A stretch of DNA of 64,000 nt from Desulfovibrio cuneatus DSM 11391 (GTDB taxonomy: Bacteria > Desulfobacterota > Desulfovibrionia > Desulfovibrionales > Desulfovibrionaceae). The notes under the pieces were generated by a model. It worked only from the letters and a program-made list of their open reading frames with translations. It did no database searches and was not told the origin of the DNA. Where the stretch lies: NCBI RefSeq assembly GCF_000430005.1, contig NZ_KE387018.1:44412-108411 (forward strand), written 5' to 3'. Position 1 is the first letter of the stretch; the number at the start of each line of letters is the position of its first letter. The position numbers and the translations under genes were made by a program. Below are positions 18,019 to 27,161 of this stretch, in pieces.

Positions 18019-19842
18019 TCATCGCATGCGCATGGTACGAACAAGCTGGTTCAGAGTATCAGCCTGCTTTGTGAGAGTGGCAACTGTATTTGAAGAATGA
18101 TGCATTGTTTCAGCTGTGTTTTCCGAAACTTCACGAGCTTGTGAGATTAAAGAGTATACTTCTTTTCCAGAGCGGGCCTGTTCTGTTGTTTCTTCAGCGA
18201 TGGTCCGTACTTCCGAGGCCGACTTTTCAACAAGGACAACAATTTCTTTTAACGCATCGCCAGAGTGTGTTGCCAGTTCCGTAGCCTTTAAAACGTTACT
18301 TACAGCACAACTCACGTTTTCTCTGTTCGTTTGAGTGCTACTTTGTATGGAGGTGACAGCTTGTTCAACCTCCTTTGTTGCGCCAACGGTTTTTTCAGCC
18401 AGTTTCCGCACTTCGTCAGCAACAACGGCAAACCCTCTTCCTGCTTCACCTGCTCTGGCAGCCTCAATAGCCGCATTCAAAGCCAGCAAATTTGTTTGGT
18501 CGGCAATGTCATTGATTACACTGATTATTTTACCAATTCCGTCTGCTCTCACTTCGAGTTCTTCCATATTGACGGCAAGTGATTCCGCTTGTAATTTAAT
18601 CTCAGAGATAGCGAGAATAACATTCTCAACAATAGATGCACCACCAATGGCCTTTTCCTTAGTATCATTGCAAATATCTGAAGCTTTAGTTGCAGTATGC
18701 ATCATCGACTCGAGGGTTTCGGTGACCCCTTTAACGCTTTGAAGAGTATCGTTCAGACTGTTTAATTGTGATTCTGCGCCATTTGTTGAGGCGGAAATTT
18801 GCACCGCCAGGTCTCTTGCGATATCTTCTAATGTTGAACACATAGAATCTAAACTTATTGCAACATCCTGTAGTTTTTTATTTTTCTCTGACTCTGCTTG
18901 ACTTGTCGCCTCAGCGGCTTGCATCGCCTGTTCTGCCTTCGCTGTCTGTTCTTCTGCCTCGTTGCTTTTTTGCAGGAGCATTTCCATATTGTGCTTTAAA
19001 TTATCAGACATAGTTGCAAGGGTACGTTGCAATTGACCAGCTTCATCGGAAAATTCTGTATCAAGCTGAATTTGCATATTTCCCTTGGCAATTGAAGCAG
19101 CAGCCGAAATGGTTTGCTGAAGTGGTGTGTCAATACTGCTTGCAATGCGCCTTGCCAATAAAAGTGTCATTAACAGCATTAATGCACCTGTTCCTCCAGC
19201 CCATAAAAGAGAGTTTCTTCGGGTGGTATTGAGCTTTTGCTGAATGACAGTTTTTTGAGCCTCCACGTTGTCAATATAAATGCCAGTTCCCACCCAAAAG
19301 TCGGTACCTGGAATTAATCGTGCATATCCAAGCTTAGGATAGGCTTTGGTGTCTCCAGCTTTTTTGGGAAAATGCCATATAACAAAATTACCTCCGCTTC
19401 GAGCAGCTTTGTCAAGCTCGGCGACAAATAGCACACCGTTTTGATCTGCTGTTTTGCCAAGATCCTTTCCTTCATTTTCTGTTTTTACCGGAACAGAAAT
19501 GGCCACCGTATTTTGATAAATAAAATAGTAGCCTGAATTGTCGTTTTCGAAGCGTATATCCTTTGTTAAATTTCGCAAGGTAGGTATTCTTTCTGCTTCG
19601 GGAATGCCTTGGATAGCCGCAGCTAAAGTTGTAGCTAAAGAGTCTGTAGCTGTTTTTATTTTATTTTTTTCTCCTGAAATATAGGTCTCGCTAATGCTAT
19701 CAAGAGATTCTCTGGTGAGGTTGCTGAAAAATGCTAAGAGAATAGCAGAAATAGCGATGCCAACAAGCAGAGCTACGGAAATAAGCATTACCAGCCTCGT
19801 CCGAATTGAAAAAGCACGTAACATTGCATACGTTGAATTCAT
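18019..19842 (-). CDS. Methyl-accepting chemotaxis protein with Cache sensor
   Basis: A transmembrane chemoreceptor that relays ligand binding to CheA/CheW. In the 607-residue product, membrane helix 1 (about 16-40) is followed by a periplasmic single-Cache domain ([18 protein letters not shown], then [16 protein letters not shown]), membrane helix 2 (about 205-225), HAMP, and a signalling domain with the hairpin tip [20 protein letters not shown] and [23 protein letters not shown]. The start at 19842 was chosen because AAGGAT lies about 10 nt upstream; a TTG at 19878 is possible. Base composition is more AT-rich than the neighbours, in keeping with separate arrival. Its 3' end abuts the truncated sensor gene without a terminator. 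Confidence 0.92.
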   Translation of the reverse strand: MNSTYAMLRAFSIRTRLVMLISVALLVGIAISAILLAFFSNLTRESLDSISETYISGEKNKIKTATDSLATTLAAAIQGIPEAERIPTLRNLTKDIRFENDNSGYYFIYQNTVAISVPVKTENEGKDLGKTADQNGVLFVAELDKAARSGGNFVIWHFPKKAGDTKAYPKLGYARLIPGTDFWVGTGIYIDNVEAQKTVIQQKLNTTRRNSLLWAGGTGALMLLMTLLLARRIASSIDTPLQQTISAAASIAKGNMQIQLDTEFSDEAGQLQRTLATMSDNLKHNMEMLLQKSNEAEEQTAKAEQAMQAAEATSQAESEKNKKLQDVAISLDSMCSTLEDIARDLAVQISASTNGAESQLNSLNDTLQSVKGVTETLESMMHTATKASDICNDTKEKAIGGASIVENVILAISEIKLQAESLAVNMEELEVRADGIGKIISVINDIADQTNLLALNAAIEAARAGEAGRGFAVVADEVRKLAEKTVGATKEVEQAVTSIQSSTQTNRENVSCAVSNVLKATELATHSGDALKEIVVLVEKSASEVRTIAEETTEQARSGKEVYSLISQAREVSENTAETMHHSSNTVATLTKQADTLNQLVRTMRMR

Positions 19843-19879
19843 TAACATACCATCCTTCATTTTTTGATAGATGTTCAAG

Positions 19880-20490
19880 TTAGATTATTATATTGATACT
19901 TTCTTGTAGTGGTATTTATATCGGCTTGCGTTGGAGTTACTTAACCCGCAGTTTCTTTTTTTGTGAAAACGTATATAGTTTTCATCTCAATAATCTGCAT
20001 GCAGTTACAATAATATCATTGTCTGTTAGCGTTAAACAAGAGTTCTTTTTGTTTTTGTAAAAAATGATTCTATTACACTAAATTAATGTAGAAAATAAAC
20101 GCATGCGCAAGATTCACATAAGTAAAGCATAGAGTTATATTCCAAGACTATTTGGATGTGCATTAAGCTAGGGAAGCAGAAAGGATGTACTGGAAGCATC
20201 TAAAAAAACGAGTTATGATTATTTGTACGTAGTAGTAGACTTGATCTGACAGTCGGCTCCGTTTTGCTGGTACCTCTGTCTGATTAGTTAAGCTGTCCGA
20301 CTTTTTCCTTCCAGAGAGATTTTCCATCAAGAAGAGTTTGCATTGGGGTTTCCTGTGCCTGCGGACCCCGGCTTTTTGGGGCTGGTCACCGCCCAAAGTT
20401 TTTTCGGGTTGCCGGAGTTGGGGTAGTAGATTCATTACAAGAACGGTGAAAACAGAATGAATGCGACACGCCGCCGCCATAATAACAATG
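19880..20490. other. AT-rich region between chemoreceptor and tailocin locus
   Basis: About 600 bp with no supported gene. The left part is strongly AT-rich and must hold the chemoreceptor promoter (minus strand). The part at 20160-20460 has a higher GC content and one open minus-strand frame of 128 codons with no ribosome site and no recognisable family, perhaps a remnant. Confidence 0.4.
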
Positions 20491-20491
20491 A

Positions 20492-20525
20492 GGGAATGGG
20501 GAACGCTGTACAGTTCCCCATTCCC
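20492..20525. terminator. Terminator at the end of the tailocin operon
   Basis: A 13-bp perfect stem GGGAATGGGGAAC / GTTCCCCATTCCC lies 12 bp beyond the stop codon of the last tail gene. On the minus strand it is followed by TCATTGTTATT. Confidence 0.75.
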
Positions 20526-20536
20526 TTTCTGTTTCT

Positions 20537-21067
20537 CTACGCAGGCCAATTGAGTATTGGCAACTCTGCTAATAGCTCTTCCACACTAGGCACCGGGCGC
20601 TTACCGGAAAATGCCTCGTCCAGAACCTTGAACCCGGCTTCCCACACGGCGTCGCGGGCTGCCACCATATACTGCGCCTCCTTGGCGAAGGTGGGATTTG
20701 CCGAAGTGGCATAGCTGGCGCAGGCCATAGCGCTGTCGTAATTACGGGCGCGGGCGAAAGCATCCAGATGGGCCTGAATGGCTGTGATAAGCGTAGCCCG
20801 CTGCTCAGCTTCTGTGGGGGGAGGGGGCGTTTCCCTCCACCCTTCCGGCAAGGAACCATAGGCGGCAATGGTGAAGGGTGCACCGTTCACATAGCCTTGC
20901 TTGCCTTTATGATCTTCTGCCTGTTCCCAAGCGCTGCCGTTCCAGCAGGGCACATGCCCTTCTGTGAACACGGGCTGCACAGGGGTAGCGTTGTGGGGCA
21001 GCAGGCCGTAATCTTCCACCGGGCCTGCAAAATATCCTTCGGCTGTATATTGATAGGCTATTGCCAT
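20537..21067 (-). CDS. Phage tail fibre assembly (Tfa-like) chaperone
   Basis: The 176-residue product begins MAIAYQYTAEGYFAGP and ends with ARARNYDSAMACASYA...EAQYMVAARDAVWEAGF, the pattern of tail-fibre assembly chaperones (the C-terminal part is Tfa/DUF4376-like). These proteins help trimerise the fibre tip and are specific to it. The ATG at 21067 follows AGGAA by 6 nt. It is the last gene of the tail operon. Its nearest upstream neighbour is not the intact fibre but a decayed second fibre tip that ends 20 bp before it. Confidence 0.75.
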   Translation of the reverse strand: MAIAYQYTAEGYFAGPVEDYGLLPHNATPVQPVFTEGHVPCWNGSAWEQAEDHKGKQGYVNGAPFTIAAYGSLPEGWRETPPPPTEAEQRATLITAIQAHLDAFARARNYDSAMACASYATSANPTFAKEAQYMVAARDAVWEAGFKVLDEAFSGKRPVPSVEELLAELPILNWPA

Positions 21068-21086
21068 AATTATTCCTTTTTTGGTT

Positions 21087-21400
21087 TTACCTGGACAGTC
21101 CCAGATAGACACAAGCCAGTTTGCCGTATGCGCGGGGCTTGGTTGCAGAACCACAACTATAACCATAAGGGGTATTTTAAACATCGATATTGCATACCCC
21201 ATTATCGATCCATTATGGGCTGTATCCCAAGTTCCCATAGACCCAAAGGGGGCAGGGGGGCCCATTAGGACCACCTGGGCGGGCAGCGATGAGCCCCCCG
21301 ATATTGAGATTGTGATCCTGCATTTGATTCCCATGTACGCTTCCAACCCCCAATGCCGTTCCATCCAACTTTGGCGCCATCTACCAACGTGGCTCATGTG
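21087..21400 (-). pseudogene. Decayed second tail-fibre tip
   Basis: Fragments of a tail-fibre C terminus can be read in different minus-strand frames: LDGTALGVGSVHGNQMQDHN and onward near 21380-21245, and SATKPRAYGKLACVYLGLSR followed by a stop at 21087. The last piece aligns with the end of the intact fibre (ENRTRGFGWLGCVYIGGE). At least one shift falls in a run of six C at about 21255. The arrangement fibre tip then Tfa fits a former fibre end, so it is likely a relic of receptor-domain exchange. Confidence 0.6.
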
Positions 21401-21585
21401 GCTGTGGTCGTGGCCTGCCATTCGGCTTCCGTTCTGCACAGTTTTTTGCACTTAAAGGCTGCAGGCAGCCCCAGGCATTCGGAAACACGGCAGGAGCGTT
21501 CATAGTCACCCCCCCTGTAGCAGGCTGAAAGCCGGAGCGTAAGGTGGAATGACGAAAACTATATAATTCACACAGTTCATAGCGG

Positions 21586-21711
21586 TCAAATTCCGGATAG
21601 AGGGATGGCATGTATTACTTCAGTAATTACCAACACAGCGGTAATGATGCCAAGCAGGAAGAAACTTTCCATCAGGCAAAACTTCCGGTGCTTTTTCCCG
21701 ATCTCACCCAT
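21586..21711 (-). CDS. Possible 41-residue membrane peptide
   Basis: A short frame begins MGEIGKKHRKFCLMESFFLL, continues through a single hydrophobic helix of about 20 residues and ends LSGI. The ribosome site is weak (GGGA, 12 or more nt upstream). It lies between the intact fibre and the decayed tip and may be part of the remnant or spurious. Confidence 0.25.
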   Translation of the reverse strand: MGEIGKKHRKFCLMESFFLLGIITAVLVITEVIHAIPLSGI

Positions 21712-21786
21712 GTAACAACATCCCATTGAACTCTTCCGTTGCGCCAATTAAAAAACAACATAAGTCATATTGATACACAGTAGCCT

Positions 21787-22836
21787 TTACTCACCTCCTA
21801 TGTATACGCAGCCAAGCCACCCAAAGCCTCGGGTACGGTTTTCATTTGCTGTGGGCACCTGGTTGGCAGCATTGAACTGTATATTCCAGCCGTTACCATC
21901 AGCTTGTCCGCCCAAGCCGCCTCCGACCATACGAAAAGCCCCAGTATAAGCTGATTGTGAAGAGTTATCCGCCACAAAGTTACCGGTAATATTTCTGATG
22001 GCGTCACCATGCCACTCGCCGACACCCGGCAAATAGGGGCTCCCGGCATCGCGCCCGTAGTCCCCCCGAGTATCCGGAAGCTTAATAATTTTTGTGACTG
22101 CATCCATACCAAAAAAAGGAACCCCGCCAACCCCACCTGCCTGCTTTGACAATTCATTCCAGCGGGTAATACTAATGCACTTCCACTTCCAATAAGGGTT
22201 TTGCAGCGTTACCCATAAATCAGGGTAAGTTGTATCTGCCCGGCTAATTTCCGCCCCGTTGCGCACCGCCCACCCAACAGGTGGTACTTTTTCATAAAAC
22301 GTTCTAAATTCTGTAAGGTATCCGGGCTGAACAAGTGTAATAACACCCCCTGGGTCTACTTCTAAACCACCTCCCCCCCCACTGGCTAAGCGCAGCCAGT
22401 ACGCGGCACCATCTCCCTGAACCGGATTCCTGGCTCCAACTCCGGCAATGTTTTTTCCGGAAGGTTTAAGGGCAATATACAGCTGGTTATCTTCACCAAA
22501 CACAAAGGCTGGCAAATAATACGTTGCATCCCCGCTCCATTTGAATGAACCAAGAACGGCCTGCATCAACCCCTCTTCCACCTTGTCCAAATCGCCATCG
22601 TCCTTCACACCCGGTGTGTAGCGATTGGCAATGAACTGGGCCACCCCAGCCGCCATGTGGGCGGCCTGCCGGTTGGCCCTGTTTTGCACTTCCCGCAGGG
22701 CAATGCCGGGAATGTGTCCCCGCTTGCGCAGGGGGTGGGTTTTGTACTCATCCAGGGGCAGCAAATCCCCCGCGCCTTCCAGCCCTTCCGGGGCAAAAGG
22801 CAGAATTTCGTTCACTGCGTTGTTGTTCAGTGGCAT
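21787..22836 (-). CDS. Phage tail fibre protein with collar-type tip
   Basis: The fibre binds the surface of the target cell. The 349-residue product has an N-terminal baseplate-attachment part (LPFAPEGLEGAGDLLPLDEY, HIPGIALREVQNRANRQAAH), a Gly-rich hinge at about 190-198, and a collar-like C-terminal domain (PPVGWAVRNGAEISRADTTYP, IIKLPDTRGDYGRDAGSP, WHGDAIRNITGNF) ending with a short beta strand. The ATG at 22836 follows AGGAG by 9 nt. A 230-bp gap with a hairpin (22988-23021) separates it from the baseplate gene upstream. It is short for a fibre, so the particle would have stubby fibres. Confidence 0.85.
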   Translation of the reverse strand: MPLNNNAVNEILPFAPEGLEGAGDLLPLDEYKTHPLRKRGHIPGIALREVQNRANRQAAHMAAGVAQFIANRYTPGVKDDGDLDKVEEGLMQAVLGSFKWSGDATYYLPAFVFGEDNQLYIALKPSGKNIAGVGARNPVQGDGAAYWLRLASGGGGGLEVDPGGVITLVQPGYLTEFRTFYEKVPPVGWAVRNGAEISRADTTYPDLWVTLQNPYWKWKCISITRWNELSKQAGGVGGVPFFGMDAVTKIIKLPDTRGDYGRDAGSPYLPGVGEWHGDAIRNITGNFVADNSSQSAYTGAFRMVGGGLGGQADGNGWNIQFNAANQVPTANENRTRGFGWLGCVYIGGE

Positions 22837-22987
22837 GGAGTATTCTCCTGTGGTTAAAGCTGGTGAATGCAGACGCATTGACCAACGCGTTTCAAAATGA
22901 CGATGCTCTCGCTAAAAATTTGAGGAATTGATTGTAATTTTTTAAAAATGCTCAGTTTTTCGTTTGGCAAGGCACGAGCTTTTTTTA

Positions 22988-23021
22988 AAGAGGGGCTGGA
23001 CTCTTCTGTCCTGCCCCTCTT
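22988..23021. other. Intercistronic hairpin upstream of the tail fibre gene
   Basis: The arms AGAGGGGC and GCCCCTCT with an inner GGAC/GTCC form a hairpin in the 229-bp gap before the fibre gene. Only three T follow on the minus strand, so it may attenuate transcription or mark a joint rather than terminate. Confidence 0.4.
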
Positions 23022-23065
23022 CAAAAAAGGCGAGTAACAAAGCGAAACGGAATAAATCAGCATTT

Positions 23066-23746
23066 TTATGCTTGCGGGCGTAGCACACGGGGCCAACGCC
23101 CCCCATTGCCGCTACTATCAGCCCAGCCGGAAAGCGCCGGGGAATTGCAGTTCCAGGCGAACAGCGGCCCGCCATCCGGCGTTACGGCGTACCATTGAAT
23201 ACGCACGCCTTCGGGCTTCAAGGGCACATACTGTTGCAGCAAAAGCTGCTCAAACACCGGGTTCATAATGCGCCCGGCAATGCCCACAATCATGCTCATG
23301 TCCTGGTTATCTTGCAGCACAATCATGCTGCCTGTATCGGCAAAAGCCACTTCCCAGGCTTCGTAAGCACCGGGGGTGGTGCCGTTCCAGGCATTGGCAG
23401 CCACCTTGGCTTTGAGCAAGGTGCGGTACACATCGTCTGGCAGTGTGGTCAGCCCGTTTTCCGCATCGTACTTGCCCTTCCACACGCCTTGCCCCCAGCC
23501 AACGCCTTCTTCATTCCAGCTAAAAAACACCCCTTCCAACGGCGTATGCAGGTAACGGGTGCGGCCCACCCGCACACCCACGGCATCAAGCTGCCTGCCT
23601 GTGGCTGTGTCCAGGTCAAAGGCCGTGCGCAATTCTTCCAGCAAGGCTTCCACTGTGTGCAGGGGAGCCAGCACGGCCTGCACTGTGGCCATAAACCGGG
23701 GGCGCTGCCTGTGCTGGGAAGGGACAAGGTTCAGGTATTCTTCCAT
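23066..23746 (-). CDS. Baseplate protein, DUF2612-like
   Basis: The 226-residue product resembles DUF2612 proteins, which in contractile-tailed phages occupy the place of tail protein I/Mu gp48, linking baseplate wedge and fibre. Recognisable parts are DLDTATGRQLDAVGVRVGRTR and an acidic/aromatic mid-region (GVGWGQGVWKGKY). It starts 3 bp after the gpJ-like gene stop and precedes the fibre gene, the usual order. The last 30 residues are Ser/Gly/Trp-rich. Confidence 0.75.
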   Translation of the reverse strand: MEEYLNLVPSQHRQRPRFMATVQAVLAPLHTVEALLEELRTAFDLDTATGRQLDAVGVRVGRTRYLHTPLEGVFFSWNEEGVGWGQGVWKGKYDAENGLTTLPDDVYRTLLKAKVAANAWNGTTPGAYEAWEVAFADTGSMIVLQDNQDMSMIVGIAGRIMNPVFEQLLLQQYVPLKPEGVRIQWYAVTPDGGPLFAWNCNSPALSGWADSSGNGGRWPRVLRPQA

Positions 23747-23749
23747 GGC

Positions 23750-24922
23750 TTAATATTCCTGAAGGGTTATATCTTCCACTGCACACAGCACCACATGGTT
23801 GAATGGCACCACAAGGCTACCTGTTTGTTGCCCCTGCCCCTTTACCCCCACGCCAAGGTACAGCACGTCAAAGGTTCGCAGGCCGGGTTGCGGTTCCGCC
23901 GTGTTAATAGGAGTATAGAGCTTGGAAAGCAGCACATCGTCGCCAATGCGCAGGCTGTTCAGGTATTCCGCAATGTTGCGGCGCATGGCTTCCCCGGTAA
24001 CGGAAAGGTAACCGGGCAACGGCGTTATGCGAATAGACACGGCAATGGAAAGCACCTGCGGCCGGAAAAACGAAATAATGCAAGGGGTGCCGTGCTTGTC
24101 CCGCGTGTCCACAGCAATGTCGCCAAAGGTGCCGCACCCCGGCCCTTTTTTCAGGGCAATGGTGTTGGCAATGGTTTGGGGCTCGCCCCCTTCCACCACA
24201 AAGGCAATGCTGTGCGGCGGCAGGCCGTTGGCATCTTGCACGCTTGTATCGTTTTCATAGCCCCGGCTGCGGCTTACCCCCGGCAGGCTTGCCACGGCCC
24301 CCTGGGTGCCTTCAAAAATGGAAAGCGAAGGCAAGGCCGTGCTTATGCTTTGGCGCTGGCGCAGGGCCGAATCCTGCTCCACAGGCGCGCCCGGCCGGGC
24401 GGCAATGGGGTTTGTTACGGCCTGCCAACCCCGTGTGGGGGTGGCAATGGTGTTCACTTCCCCTGGGGCGGCGCGCACTTCCCCCATGGTTTCCGCCAGG
24501 GCGTTAACCGTGGCTTCCCCTTGCAAGGGAATGACCACTTCTTCCGGCAGCAGCCAGCGCTGCCCGGCGACATCAGTAACCACCCCGCGCCGGATAACCG
24601 TGCCCGCCTGCCCGATAACCCGCACATCCACCTGGCTTCGGGAAGCGCTGGCGCGGCGTATTCCATTGGTTTTTACCACGCTGGAAAGCCCCACACCCTG
24701 CGCCGTGGCAGGGGAATAGGCGTTGTATACGGAAGCTGCCAGCGTGTAGCAGTCGTATATGCGCAGGGCAAACACCGCGCACAGTGCCCCTTCCTGGGCA
24801 TCTGGCTCCAGGTACACATCCTGCCCGTAAATACCGCGAAAGTCGCTTTTCAGCGCTTCCAGCACCTCCGGGTAACTGGGCACATGCATGCCTGTTGCAT
24901 CAATAAAAGCAGTTGCTGTCAT
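23750..24922 (-). CDS. Baseplate J-like protein
   Basis: The wedge protein that triggers sheath contraction (P2 gpJ, Mu gp47, T4 gp6 family). In 390 residues: the N-terminal YPEVLEALKSDFRGIYGQDVYL, the family segment GVGLSSVVKTNGIRRASASR, and the beta-rich core with GEVNTIATPTRGWQAVTNPIA. The ATG at 24922 follows AAGGGGAAG. It sits between the gp25-like and DUF2612-like genes. Confidence 0.88.
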   Translation of the reverse strand: MTATAFIDATGMHVPSYPEVLEALKSDFRGIYGQDVYLEPDAQEGALCAVFALRIYDCYTLAASVYNAYSPATAQGVGLSSVVKTNGIRRASASRSQVDVRVIGQAGTVIRRGVVTDVAGQRWLLPEEVVIPLQGEATVNALAETMGEVRAAPGEVNTIATPTRGWQAVTNPIAARPGAPVEQDSALRQRQSISTALPSLSIFEGTQGAVASLPGVSRSRGYENDTSVQDANGLPPHSIAFVVEGGEPQTIANTIALKKGPGCGTFGDIAVDTRDKHGTPCIISFFRPQVLSIAVSIRITPLPGYLSVTGEAMRRNIAEYLNSLRIGDDVLLSKLYTPINTAEPQPGLRTFDVLYLGVGVKGQGQQTGSLVVPFNHVVLCAVEDITLQEY

Positions 24923-24954
24923 GTTCTTCCCCTTTCCTGAAAAATGGCATCCCC

Positions 24955-25308
24955 TTACAGTATTTCCTGCACTGTGGCAGGGCCATACACCGTGTTAATG
25001 CACATGGTTATGCTCAGGCCGCGTGTTTCGCCATCCAGCCTGCTTTCGTAGCTGACAATTTCGGTAACGCCCTCTGTTTCCAACACCCGCTGGCGAATGG
25101 CAAAATCGTAACTTTGTGCCGTGTGCTTGCCCAAAATGGCGGGGGAGTAAGGGGTGCCTTCCGTTACATCCAAAAACCATTCTCCCCGTAGTAAACGCAA
25201 ACGGGTAAGCACTGCCTGGGCCACTGCTTCCGGCACGTTATGCAGGTAGTCTGCATTGCCATGCCCAAGCACCATGTCGCCGTTGGTGTCCAGCTTTCTG
25301 TATTTCAT
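24955..25308 (-). CDS. Baseplate wedge protein, gpW/gp25-like
   Basis: The 117-residue product has the size and signature of gp25-like wedge proteins that start sheath assembly: a beta-rich N terminus (YRKLDTNGDMVLGHGNADYL), then VPEAVAQAVLTRLRLLRGEW, and late strands with LSITMCINT. It lies directly upstream of the J-like gene. Confidence 0.78.
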   Translation of the reverse strand: MKYRKLDTNGDMVLGHGNADYLHNVPEAVAQAVLTRLRLLRGEWFLDVTEGTPYSPAILGKHTAQSYDFAIRQRVLETEGVTEIVSYESRLDGETRGLSITMCINTVYGPATVQEIL

Positions 25309-25322
25309 GTTCTTACCGCCCG

Positions 25323-26111
25323 TTATCCCGCAATGGGTGGGCCGCAGGGGCCAGTGCCGCCAGCATCCCGGTGCGGGTGGTTTATTTGGCTTACGCCCCC
25401 GGCAATCTGGTCGCCTGTGCTGCGGTGGCTGCCTGTTTGGTTGATGTCCCCTGTAAACGTGGTAGCGGCCTTGCTACCGTTTTTCCCTGTAATGCTAATG
25501 CTGTCGGCCTGAATGTTCAGCTTGGGGCATACCAGATTGATTTCCTTGTCAGCCTGGGCGGTAACGGTGCCATCAGGCGTTTGCAGCACCACACAGGCCG
25601 GGTTTTGCGAACGTATGGTATAGTCTGGCATCATGGTAATGTGCGCCTTGCCATCGTCGGTGCGCAGTTGCACATTATCTGTATCCACTGCCGGGTCCAG
25701 CACCCGTGGCTGGGAACGCGGGCCTACAATGGCGAACCCGTCGGAAAGGTCGTGCATGCGTTCATCTGGCCTGCTGCCAATGCCACCCCCCTGCCACCAG
25801 CCATCAATACAGCGGCTGGCAAACACCACCAGGCACTCGTCATCTTTCTTCACCGGGTGTGTCAGGCTGAAGCCCCCGCCACAGGGGAACACCACAGGCA
25901 CATCCACCAGCAGAGGCAAATTCACTTCCTGCACCTTTCCCGTTTCTTGCTGTACCCACCCTTTTATGGCAGGCTGCACAGAAACCGTCATGGCGGCAGG
26001 GTTAAAGCTATTCACAAGGCCTGGCAGAGCTGTCCACATTTCCAGTTGCCTGCCGTCCAGGGCAACGCGCATGGCTTCCACCGCGTCATGGGTTCGTTCT
26101 CTTCTGTCCAT
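25323..26111 (-). CDS. Baseplate spike protein, Gp138/gpV-like
   Basis: The membrane-piercing tip at the end of the tail tube. The 262-residue product has the Gp138 N-terminal OB-fold region (MWTALPGLVNSFNPAAMTVS, VDVPVVFPCGGGFSLTHPV, GDECLV-type motif as KKDDECLVVFASRCIDGWWQ) followed by a beta-helical part and a C terminus rich in His/Asp/Gly (NHPHRDAGGTGPCGPP), which may bind metal as in other spike apices. GGAG precedes the ATG at 26111. Confidence 0.85.
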   Translation of the reverse strand: MDRRERTHDAVEAMRVALDGRQLEMWTALPGLVNSFNPAAMTVSVQPAIKGWVQQETGKVQEVNLPLLVDVPVVFPCGGGFSLTHPVKKDDECLVVFASRCIDGWWQGGGIGSRPDERMHDLSDGFAIVGPRSQPRVLDPAVDTDNVQLRTDDGKAHITMMPDYTIRSQNPACVVLQTPDGTVTAQADKEINLVCPKLNIQADSISITGKNGSKAATTFTGDINQTGSHRSTGDQIAGGVSQINHPHRDAGGTGPCGPPIAG

Positions 26112-26174
26112 TCTCCGCTCCTGCGGCGGGGTATATGTGCAGGTGGCAAAGCCACCCGCAAAACATCCCGTCTC

Positions 26175-27128
26175 TTACGCTACATCCAAAGGAACCTGAC
26201 TTGTGCCATCAAGAGCCACACACACCAGCTTTGCGAACCAGTCGTTGCCGCGTGTATCGCCAACGAACGTCACTTTCAAAATGCGGTACAAACCGTCGGC
26301 ACTTATGGTAGGAGGGCGTTTGGCACTTTCCTTAACCTCTGTTTTTGCCCCTTCCTTGACCTCTGTTTTTGCCCCTTGCACGCTGCGGTTATCCAGCTTT
26401 ATTCGCCCATTTACCCGCAGGCGGGGGTTCAGCAGGCAGTTCACGTTCAGCCCTTCATTTGTCCATGTGGGGGCACCAACAAGGCCTGTTTCATGGGTTA
26501 ACACTACGGCTTCTTCAGGCAGATAGCCTGTTTTGGGCACCATGGTCAGCGCCCCATCCTGCACAGACCAACTACACCGGGTATTCACCGCCTCGTCGCG
26601 CAGCACCTTTTTGGCGCTGGCAAAAAACACCTTGCCCCTTGGCAGGCTTGTGGGGTCAAATTCCGGTAAATAGCCTGTGTTTACCCCTTTTTCTGCAAAA
26701 TACTGTGCGCACAGCTTTACCCTGTCTGCCGGGGTGCTGCCCGCAGCCAGGGTGGAGTTGACCACAGCCCAGTTGTAGGCTTTGTCGCCATCAGCCGCAG
26801 TAATTGCCGTAAAGGTATCTGTGCCATTTTCCCGGCCCCGCTGTACCTTGCTGATGGTGCCATCAAAAATTGTGGTGCAATTGCCCTTATACCCGGCAGA
26901 AAGGACAACCCTGCCAAATTCTTGCTGAATACGGTTGCTGGTGCCTTCCGCCAAGTTGTACACCGTTATGTTGGCTTTATTGGGCGTTTCGGTGTCTGTT
27001 TTGGTAATGGAGAATGTTATACGCATTTCCCCCAGTTCCAGCCCTTTGCCGTCCACACCTGCCACTTGCAGCAAGCAGGCCCGCAACCACTGCGCCCCTG
27101 AATCATGCGGTGAATTTTCCTGGCTCAT
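26175..27128 (-). CDS. Baseplate hub protein (gp27/gpD-like)
   Basis: The 317-residue product has the beginning of phage hub proteins (LRACLLQVAG...MRITFSITKTDTETPNKANI, typical of the first hub domain) and VVLSAGYKGNCTTIFDGTIS. It would form the trimeric hub between tube and spike. Residues about 250-268 hold an in-frame 8-residue tandem repeat (GAKTEVKE twice) from a 24-bp DNA repeat at about 26338-26385. AAAGGAAC precedes the ATG. Confidence 0.75.
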   Translation of the reverse strand: MSQENSPHDSGAQWLRACLLQVAGVDGKGLELGEMRITFSITKTDTETPNKANITVYNLAEGTSNRIQQEFGRVVLSAGYKGNCTTIFDGTISKVQRGRENGTDTFTAITAADGDKAYNWAVVNSTLAAGSTPADRVKLCAQYFAEKGVNTGYLPEFDPTSLPRGKVFFASAKKVLRDEAVNTRCSWSVQDGALTMVPKTGYLPEEAVVLTHETGLVGAPTWTNEGLNVNCLLNPRLRVNGRIKLDNRSVQGAKTEVKEGAKTEVKESAKRPPTISADGLYRILKVTFVGDTRGNDWFAKLVCVALDGTSQVPLDVA

Positions 27129-27161
27129 TGTGTGTTCCTTTCACGGCGTAGCCCGTGCCAT

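Noticed and set aside
20163-20549. 128-codon minus-strand frame right of the chemoreceptor
   Set aside because: No ribosome site and no family; it overlaps the tailocin terminator. Could be a remnant but cannot be supported.
23195-24940. 581-codon plus-strand frame
   Set aside because: Antisense to the DUF2612-like and J-like baseplate genes, which are clearly real; a by-product of GC-rich codon use.
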